From the NCBI GenBank assembly GCA_023253795.1, contig JALRFG010000008.1, positions 1 to 29,561 on the forward strand: a stretch of 29,561 bases of DNA, read 5' to 3'. A program made the position numbers and the translations under genes. This DNA is from Methylocystis sp. Lineage in GTDB: Bacteria; Pseudomonadota; Alphaproteobacteria; Rhizobiales; Beijerinckiaceae. The notes beneath the pieces are model-generated. The model was not told the origin of the DNA and made no database searches. It saw only the letters and a list, made by a program, of their open reading frames with translations. Of the stretch, positions 24,039 to 29,561 are shown in pieces (the first letter of the stretch is position 1; each line of letters starts with the position of its first letter).

Positions 24039-24617
24039 ATGAATCGCAGTTATTTTTTTGAACGCATCCGTCATGCCTTGTTTGGCGGGCGTCTGACGCC
24101 GCCACAGGTTGATGGCGTTCGTCGCCTTCTTGATTACCGTGACACCCATTACGCACACATGAGCGACGATCAGCTCGCCTATGTGCTGGCGACGATCAAA
24201 TGGGAAACCGGTCATCGCATGGTTCCGGTGCGCGAAGCCGGCGGCGAACGCTATCTGAAAACAAAAAAATATTATCCCTGGGTCGGCGAAGGGCTCGTGC
24301 AGGTGACCTGGGAAGAGAACGCCCCCAAATTCGGCGCGACAAAACCCGGCGATCTGATGTCGTGGCCGCTGGCGCTTCAGGCGGCGTTTGACGGCATGAG
24401 CAAAGGGCTCTTCACCCGTCGCAAACTCTCCGACTACATCGCCGATGGCGTCGTCGATTACATCGGCGCCAGACGCATCATCAACGGGCAGGATCATGCA
24501 CGCCTGATCGCGCAATTCGCGCATGCTTTTCGCGACGCGCTGAAACAGGCGCAACAAACGCCCGAAGCTTCAAAAGTATTATCACAGAAGGAAAAGGAAA
24601 AATCCAATGGACACTAA
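24039..24617 (+). CDS. Phage-type endolysin (lysozyme-like, GH19-related)
   Basis: A 192-residue cytosolic-type muralytic enzyme with no signal peptide, as in holin-dependent endolysins. Family features are LAYVLATIKWETGHRM with candidate catalytic Glu56, YYPWVGEGLVQVTWEEN (83-94) in place of the usual YYGRGxVQLTWxxNY, and ARRIING (144-150). The changed GRG-to-GEG and NY-to-NA positions are unusual. It would cleave peptidoglycan. ATG 24039 follows AAGGAG (24021-24026) at 12 bases; GTG 24018 and TTG 24030 are in frame and possible. First gene of a four-gene lysis cassette; overlaps the next gene by 11 bp. Confidence 0.75.
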   Translation: MNRSYFFERIRHALFGGRLTPPQVDGVRRLLDYRDTHYAHMSDDQLAYVLATIKWETGHRMVPVREAGGERYLKTKKYYPWVGEGLVQVTWEENAPKFGATKPGDLMSWPLALQAAFDGMSKGLFTRRKLSDYIADGVVDYIGARRIINGQDHARLIAQFAHAFRDALKQAQQTPEASKVLSQKEKEKSNGH

Positions 24618-24789
24618 AGCATGGTGGAAGTCTGTCAGCGTCTGGGGCAACATCATCGCCATCATCGCGACAGCCGGCGGTTTTTTCGGCTATGTCGTGA
24701 CGCCGGAAAATCAGGCCGCCGGCGCCGCCTTGTTAGGTGAGTGCGTCGGGTTGTGGGGCCGCTTGCGCGCATCGACACGCCTGAACTGA
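24607..24789 (+). CDS. Holin-like small membrane protein
   Basis: A 60-residue protein with one clear membrane segment (NIIAIIATAGGFFGYVV, about 15-31), a second weakly hydrophobic helix (38-50) and a basic end (GRLRASTRLN). It resembles small phage membrane proteins that sit beside endolysins in alphaproteobacterial prophages and gene-transfer-like clusters. The expected role is to permeabilise the inner membrane and release the endolysin. AAGGAAAAA in the endolysin 3' end is the ribosome-binding site; the genes overlap by 11 bp. Confidence 0.65.
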   Translation: MDTKAWWKSVSVWGNIIAIIATAGGFFGYVVTPENQAAGAALLGECVGLWGRLRASTRLN

Positions 24790-24800
24790 CGGCTGACGCG

Positions 24801-25046
24801 ATGTTCTCAGCTCTTTTATCCGCATTGCCGAATTTAATTGCGCTGTTAGGCAGGCTTGTCGCGATCTTCAGCGAAAATCGCATGATTGCGCTTGGAGAAC
24901 GGCAGGCGACCGCGCGCGCGTTAAAACGTCAAAGCGAAATGCTTGCGCAGGCCAAGACCATCGACAACGACGTGACGACGATACATCGCCGTCACGTCGA
25001 CGATTCCGCTTTTGACACGTCTTTTGAACGCAAGGATGACGCATGA
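24801..25046 (+). CDS. Putative i-spanin-like lysis protein
   Basis: An 81-residue protein. Residues 2-24 are hydrophobic (LLSALPNLIALLGRLVAIF), a signal anchor, followed by a charged helical region (ALGERQATARALKRQSEMLA, then QAKTIDNDV). This topology, N-terminal membrane anchor plus periplasmic coiled coil, is that of Rz-type inner-membrane spanins. Its gene overlaps the next by 4 bp, as Rz/Rz1 genes often do. Sequence similarity to a named family is not certain. ATG 24801 is chosen over a GTG at 24741 that would overlap the holin gene. Confidence 0.6.
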   Translation: MFSALLSALPNLIALLGRLVAIFSENRMIALGERQATARALKRQSEMLAQAKTIDNDVTTIHRRHVDDSAFDTSFERKDDA

Positions 25047-25249
25047 GCGCGAGCTGTATCGGATTTTTATTCTTCTACCATTGTGTGACGCCAGAGACCC
25101 CGCCAACGGATTCCTACTGCCAGATCGCATCACCGATTTTCTGGAGCGCGCAGGATACGCGCAAGACCAAGGAACAGGCGGACCGTCACAACCGCGTCTG
25201 GAAATCGCTTTGCGCTGCACCGGCTTTCGCCGCATCCCAGAACGACTGA
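25043..25249 (+). CDS. Putative o-spanin-like (Rz1-like) lysis protein
   Basis: A 68-residue protein starting at an ATGA overlap with the preceding gene. A short hydrophobic start (CIGFLFFYHC) is followed by PETPPTDSYCQIASPIFWSA and QDTRKTKEQADRHNRVWKSLC. I recognise this pattern (xYC...PIxWS..DTxxTxxQxxxHNxxWxxLC) from small proteins at the end of phage lysis cassettes. The lipobox is poor (FYHC instead of the usual L-A/S-G/A-C), so lipidation is doubtful. The last 64 bp overlap, on the opposite strand, the 3' end of the PodJ-like gene. Confidence 0.65.
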   Translation: MSASCIGFLFFYHCVTPETPPTDSYCQIASPIFWSAQDTRKTKEQADRHNRVWKSLCAAPAFAASQND

Positions 25250-28080
25250 AACCAGGAAACCTTCGGCTTGCCGGACGCCTTTGACGCCGGCGCCGGCGCG
25301 CGCCAGCCGCCGGGCGGCGCCACAACTTCATTGGCCGCAGGCGCCGGCGTTTTCGCCTGGAATCCCGCCGCAAGCGCTTTCGCCGTCTCAAGATCGCGCG
25401 CGCCCAAACGCGCGGCGACTTCATCGCGTTTCTTCGCCGCATCGGCGTCGCCTTGCGCCGCGGCGGCGGAGAACCACAGATAGGATTGAACAAGGCTGGG
25501 TTCGACGCCCATCCCGCGCGCGTAGAGAATCGCCAGATTATACTGACTGTCGCGCACGCCGAGATCGGCCGCCTTGCGGAACCAAACGGAGGCGGCGGCG
25601 TAATCCGGCTTGCCGCCAGCACCTTCCGCCAGCATCACCGCGAGATTGTGCATGGCGCGCACATTGCCCGCCTCGGCGGCGCGCTGATACCAGTCATGCG
25701 CCACAGTTTCGTTGCGCTCAACGCCGACGCCTTTTTCATACAGCGTGCCCAGACGATATTGCGCGGGCGCCAGACCCTGCTGCGCAGCTTTCTCAAACCA
25801 CAACACGGCCAGCTTGGCGTCGCGCGCAATGTCGCGTCCGTCGGCGTAACGGCTGGCGAGTTCAAACTGCGCCGACGCATCGCCATTGGCGGCCAGCGTC
25901 GCGAGCGCCATCGCCGAATTGATCGATGCCGTGACGCTGGATTGTCCCGGCGCGCCAATGGCGCCAACCGGCGCCGGATCAACGCGCGGCGCGGCTGCCG
26001 CCATTTGTTGTGTGGATTTGCTCGGATCGACGCTTTGTTGCGATGACGATGGACGGACGACGACAGCGGTTTGCATGGCGCCCTTTGGCTCCGGCGACGT
26101 GATCTGTCGTGACGCCGTCATCACACCTGCATCATCGAGCGCAAGATTTTGCGTGAGCTGATAGGCGCCCGCGAGCAGAAAGCACGCGCCGACAACAATC
26201 AATGCCGCGCGTTTATGCGTCGAAACAAGGGTTAGAACCCCTTCCCGACGCAGTGCGGATGTTGCTCTGGACGCCGTCACGCTATCCTGCGTCCATTGTC
26301 CGGTCGTCGCCTGTTGCGCGGCGCGGCGCGCAGCGGCGATGAAGCCCGCCTGCGCGGCGCGCGTCTCTAAATCTTTTGCCGCAACAAACGACTCGCACGC
26401 CATGACCTCGACCGTCGGCACCGGCACTTCAGCGCGCGGGCGAACCTCAACGATCTCCGGAGAGACCGTCGCATGTGGCATGCGCGTCTGCGGTTCCTGC
26501 AACTGACGGACAGCGCTTTCCACTGACGCAAAACGATCGCCAATGCGCGTTAGCCACTCCTGCACCGCGCGCAGAGTCTCGCGTGTTTCTTTTTGCTCCT
26601 GCGCAAGCGCCGCCGCATTTTCGGCGCCGCCATCCTTTTTCAGCGTCGCCTGCGCCGCGGCTTCCCCGGCCTGCCGCGCGATGCTCTCGGCCAATTTAAG
26701 CGTTTCGCCATGCGTGGCGTCGAGACGCGCCGCCAGCTTGCCGATTTGACCTTCGAGCGCCTTCAACGAGGCGTCATCGTTTTGCGAATCGAGCGCCTGA
26801 TCTATTCTGACCGCAAGCTTCTCGATCTGCTGCGCCAGATCCGTCTGACGCGCAGCGGTTCCCTGATCGACAAATCGCGTCAAGGTCGCATGCATCGCGT
26901 CGAGACGGCCAACCAGATCGGCGACGTGCGGATCGACAACTTGCGGATCGGCATCCGGACCGACGAGCGCCGCATCTATTTTTTGCGCAAGCGTTTGCGT
27001 TAACGCCTGCAAAGCCGCCGTATCAGCGCGACTACGTGCGACGCCGTCGTCGAGCTTTTGACCCAGAGATTGCGCCAGCGAGTCGCCCAGCGACCGCAGA
27101 CGCGCATCCATCTCCGCCAGATTTTTCTGACCCGCCCGATCAAGCGCCGCATCAAATTCGCCGACTAAATCCGCCATCTGCTGCCGACAGGCGTCAATCC
27201 CGCGATTCGCCTCCGCCGCGACAAGCGCTGCGATGGATTGAGACAGCGCCTCCATTTCGCGTGCATGGCGCGCTTGCGTCAGCGCGCCTGTCTCCGTCAG
27301 CGCGCAGATATGGCGCACCAGCTCCAGAAGCGACGTTTCAAATTTTTCAAACTGCGGCGCATCGTCGGATAAACGCGACACCTGTTCTTTCAGCGCGGCA
27401 AGCTGCCGCGAAAGATCGCGCATCGCCAGTGATGAAACGGAATCGGGTCCGCAAAACACATCAAGGCGGCGCGCGATGTCATAAAGCTCAGCGCGAAACT
27501 CCTGCATCGCTGGCGCTGGATCAAGACTCGTGGCGGCATGACGCAGCTGCGCCGCTATATGCGCGGCCGGCGCAAGCAAATGCTCCGCAACGCCGGCGCG
27601 TCTCTGCGCATCAATCCGATCATCCAGAAGATCGAGCAGATCCGTTATTTCACTGGCGACGGCTCGCGGCGTCGATGCGCCCGTGGCGGTCATGGCGCCC
27701 ATGGCCTGCGTCAGTTCAGCGATCTCACGCCGCAGGCGGCTACTCTGCTGCGCGGCGTCGTCTTGCGCGGTGGCGGCCACACTTGCGTGCGATGCGCGCG
27801 CGCCAACCCGACGAGGCATTGTCTCCGGTGCGGTGGCGGACGCCGAAACGCCGCGACTCTCTCGCAGACGGCGTGAAATTTCAGCCACGCGGGCGTCCAG
27901 CCCCGGCGGCGCGCTCTGACCCGTTTTGTGATTGGCGCCTATCGCCGCCTGCGCTTGCAGACGAATCGCCTCATCGATCCAGTCGCCCAGACTTTTCCCC
28001 GCCTGTTGCGCAGCGCGCCGCACGGCGACGCGCGTGGCGTCGTCAAGCCCTGACGGGTTACGGGAAAGAGCCTTGCTCAT
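25186..28080 (-). CDS. PodJ-like polar organising protein with coiled coils and Sel1 repeats
   Basis: A 964-residue bitopic membrane protein. The N-terminus has the motif DDATRVAVRRAAQQAGKSLG followed by DWIDEAI, typical of PodJ and related polar factors. Residues 100-560 are long helical coiled coils. One membrane segment lies near 622-645 (ALIVVGACFLLAGAYQL). The periplasmic part has about four Sel1 repeats (for example GDASAQFELASRYADGRDIA, AQYRLGTLYEKGVGVER, AMHNLAVMLAEGAGGK, SQYNLAILYARGMGVEP) at about 720-880. PodJ organises polar signalling and peptidoglycan-related processes in Caulobacter and rhizobia. No good ribosome-binding site is seen before ATG 28080. Its 3' end overlaps the o-spanin-like gene. 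Confidence 0.85.
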   Translation of the reverse strand: MSKALSRNPSGLDDATRVAVRRAAQQAGKSLGDWIDEAIRLQAQAAIGANHKTGQSAPPGLDARVAEISRRLRESRGVSASATAPETMPRRVGARASHASVAATAQDDAAQQSSRLRREIAELTQAMGAMTATGASTPRAVASEITDLLDLLDDRIDAQRRAGVAEHLLAPAAHIAAQLRHAATSLDPAPAMQEFRAELYDIARRLDVFCGPDSVSSLAMRDLSRQLAALKEQVSRLSDDAPQFEKFETSLLELVRHICALTETGALTQARHAREMEALSQSIAALVAAEANRGIDACRQQMADLVGEFDAALDRAGQKNLAEMDARLRSLGDSLAQSLGQKLDDGVARSRADTAALQALTQTLAQKIDAALVGPDADPQVVDPHVADLVGRLDAMHATLTRFVDQGTAARQTDLAQQIEKLAVRIDQALDSQNDDASLKALEGQIGKLAARLDATHGETLKLAESIARQAGEAAAQATLKKDGGAENAAALAQEQKETRETLRAVQEWLTRIGDRFASVESAVRQLQEPQTRMPHATVSPEIVEVRPRAEVPVPTVEVMACESFVAAKDLETRAAQAGFIAAARRAAQQATTGQWTQDSVTASRATSALRREGVLTLVSTHKRAALIVVGACFLLAGAYQLTQNLALDDAGVMTASRQITSPEPKGAMQTAVVVRPSSSQQSVDPSKSTQQMAAAAPRVDPAPVGAIGAPGQSSVTASINSAMALATLAANGDASAQFELASRYADGRDIARDAKLAVLWFEKAAQQGLAPAQYRLGTLYEKGVGVERNETVAHDWYQRAAEAGNVRAMHNLAVMLAEGAGGKPDYAAASVWFRKAADLGVRDSQYNLAILYARGMGVEPSLVQSYLWFSAAAAQGDADAAKKRDEVAARLGARDLETAKALAAGFQAKTPAPAANEVVAPPGGWRAPAPASKASGKPKVSWFQSFWDAAKAGAAQSDFQTRL

Positions 28081-28333
28081 CGGGGTCGGTCGATCGCCGG
28101 AGGCGCTGGAGGTTGCGGGACGTCAGGCGCAGAATGCGTCAATGACGACAAGTTTTCGACAAACAGGGTAAACAAGTAGTTAAGACATAGCCTGTCAGCA
28201 AAACTTTCATGCTTAATCAGCCCATAAATCGTGTCGCGCCGACATGTGTGTTCGACGCCGCTGCTATTGCAGGCGTCGCAACGCCTCTCTAGTTAAGAGA
28301 GAGCCATCGGCCGAGCTATGATGGAGAAAGTTG

Positions 28334-29561
28334 ATGCCCCGCTATAAAGCGCCCGTCGAAGACACGCTTTTCCTGCTCAACGACGTTCTCGGTTATGAGA
28401 CTTACGCCACACTGCCGGGGTTCGCGGAAGCGCCATCCGACGTGGCGGCGCAAATCATCGCCGAAGCCGGCAAACTCTGCGAAGAGGTCGTCGCGCCGCT
28501 CAACGCCGCCGGCGATCGGACAGGCTGCACGCGCCATTCCGATTCGCGCGTGACCACGCCGCCCGGCTTCCGGGAGGCTTTCGCGGCCTACGCGCAGGGC
28601 GGGTGGATCGGCCTGCCGGCCCCGCAAGACTATGGCGGACAGGGCCTGCCCTATGTCCTCTCCATGCCGATGAGCGAATACGCCTCTTCGGCCAATATGG
28701 CTTTCGCCATGTATCCCGGCCTGACGCAGGGCGCCCTCGCCGCTCTGTTGCAGCACGGCTCGGAAGAACAGAAGAAACTCTACGCGCCCAAAATGGTCGA
28801 AGGCCGCTGGACCGGCACCATGAATCTGACCGAGCCGCAATGCGGCACGGATCTCGGTCTGCTCACCACCAAAGCGACGCCACGCCCCGACGGCTCTTAT
28901 TCGATCACCGGCCAGAAGATTTTCATCTCGGCCGGAGAGCATGATCTCGCCGAGAACATCATTCATCTCGTCCTGGCGCGCATCGAGGGAGCGCCGGCGG
29001 GCGTCAAAGGCATTTCGCTGTTCATTGTGCCGAAGATTCTCGTCCAGCCCGATGGATCGCTGGGCGAGCGCAATAACGTCTCCTGTGGCGCCATCGAAGA
29101 AAAGATGGGCATTCATGGCAACGCCACCTGCGTGATGAATTATGACGGCGCTCAGGGTTTTCTGATCGGCGAAGCCAATCGCGGCCTCAACGCGATGTTC
29201 GTGATGATGAATGAAGCGCGACTCGGCGTCGCTGTGCAGGGACTGGCGCAATCGGAGGTCGCGCATCAGAACGCCTGCGCCTATGCGCGGGAACGCCAGC
29301 AGGGACGCGCGCTGACCGGCGCCAAAAATCCTGGCGGCAAGGCCGATCCGATTATCGTTCACCCCGATATTCGCCGCATGTTGCTGGAGATCCGCGCATT
29401 CAATGAAGCGGCGCGCGGACTGGCGCTTTCTGCGGCCCTCGACAGCGACATCGCCCATCGCGCCTCCGACCCGGCCGCGCGGCAGGCGGCGGAGGATCGC
29501 CTCGGTTTGCTGACTCCGGTGCTAAAGGGAGTTTTTACCGATCTCGGCTTTGAGAATGCGG
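28334..29561 (+). CDS. Acyl-CoA dehydrogenase, N-terminal two thirds (cut by window edge)
   Basis: The visible 409 residues begin MPRYKAPVEDTLFLLNDVLG, the start of the roughly 600-residue acyl-CoA dehydrogenases (FadE/DmdC-like group). Flavin- and substrate-binding features include MNLTEPQCGTDLGLLTT and ITGQKIFISAGEHD, then MNEARLGVAVQGLAQSE. It oxidises acyl-CoA to trans-2-enoyl-CoA with electrons passed to ETF; relatives act on 3-methylmercaptopropionyl-CoA, so the chain type is open. GGAG seven bases before ATG 28334. The catalytic glutamate region is only partly visible and the frame runs off the right edge. A small hairpin (CTCTCT/AGAGAG, 28285-28301) lies upstream, and the 253 bp shared with the divergent PodJ-like gene hold no gene. 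Confidence 0.92.
   Translation, partial: MPRYKAPVEDTLFLLNDVLGYETYATLPGFAEAPSDVAAQIIAEAGKLCEEVVAPLNAAGDRTGCTRHSDSRVTTPPGFREAFAAYAQGGWIGLPAPQDYGGQGLPYVLSMPMSEYASSANMAFAMYPGLTQGALAALLQHGSEEQKKLYAPKMVEGRWTGTMNLTEPQCGTDLGLLTTKATPRPDGSYSITGQKIFISAGEHDLAENIIHLVLARIEGAPAGVKGISLFIVPKILVQPDGSLGERNNVSCGAIEEKMGIHGNATCVMNYDGAQGFLIGEANRGLNAMFVMMNEARLGVAVQGLAQSEVAHQNACAYARERQQGRALTGAKNPGGKADPIIVHPDIRRMLLEIRAFNEAARGLALSAALDSDIAHRASDPAARQAAEDRLGLLTPVLKGVFTDLGFENA

Noticed and set aside
23738..25300. Prophage remnant or integrated island around the lysis genes
   Set aside because: No integrase, tRNA, att-like direct repeats or structural phage genes are visible, and flanking genes are ordinary chromosomal ones. 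I call it an orphan cassette.
1..29561. CRISPR arrays, rRNA, tRNA genes or insertion sequences
   Set aside because: Searched by eye on both strands; no regularly spaced repeats, cloverleaf-like sequences with conserved T-loop, or transposase genes were seen.

Overview
The window is high-GC, tightly packed chromosomal DNA. It looks like an alphaproteobacterium of the order Hyphomicrobiales (Rhizobiales). The evidence is the combination of an IalB-family secreted protein, HspQ, a DUF4164-like/zapA pair next to gap-pgk, a thiO-thiS-thiG-thiE thiamine operon behind a TPP riboswitch, and a PodJ-like polar organiser with Sel1 repeats. Family or genus cannot be fixed from the sequence alone.

Layout. 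1-251 (-) is the 5' end of an alpha/beta hydrolase cut by the window edge, divergent from a GT4 glycosyltransferase (332-1561) and a CPA2 cation/proton antiporter with a C-terminal nucleotide-binding domain (1668-3536). A CI/LexA-like HTH-S24 regulator follows (3612-4250), with a perfect palindrome over its likely -10 region. Next come a secreted di-heme cytochrome c peroxidase (4347-5423) and a 660-residue protein I do not recognise (5517-7499). On the minus strand, a YejA-like peptide-binding protein, mutL, msrB and msrA run in one direction (12575 down to 7503), with stop/start overlaps at two of the three junctions. An IalB-family protein with a strong terminator (12885-13697) faces the minus-strand group gap, small secreted protein, pgk, hspQ (16858 down to 13761). 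A DUF4164-like protein and ZapA (17129-17822) run divergently from gap and converge on a secreted helical protein (17826-18410).

From 18562 a TPP riboswitch controls thiO, thiS, thiG and a thiE reading frame that continues without a stop into a complete zinc-dependent N-acetylmuramoyl-L-alanine amidase plus peptidoglycan-binding domain. An SDR oxidoreductase follows with a 4-base overlap. Downstream are two small exported proteins. One is a 50-residue minus-strand protein (23095-23247) ending in twelve consecutive histidines; the other is a putative lipoprotein (23429-23737).

At 23852-25249 sits a compact four-gene phage-type lysis cassette: endolysin without signal peptide, holin-like membrane protein, i-spanin-like and o-spanin-like proteins. 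It has its own strong promoter, overlapping genes and no other phage gene nearby. Its last gene overlaps, on the opposite strand, the 3' end of the PodJ-like gene (28080 down to 25186). The window ends inside an acyl-CoA dehydrogenase (28334 onward).

The most interesting items are the ThiE-amidase fusion, the orphan lysis cassette and the natural poly-His secreted peptide. The fusion, the cassette and PodJ all bear on the cell wall or envelope, but any functional link between them is inference.
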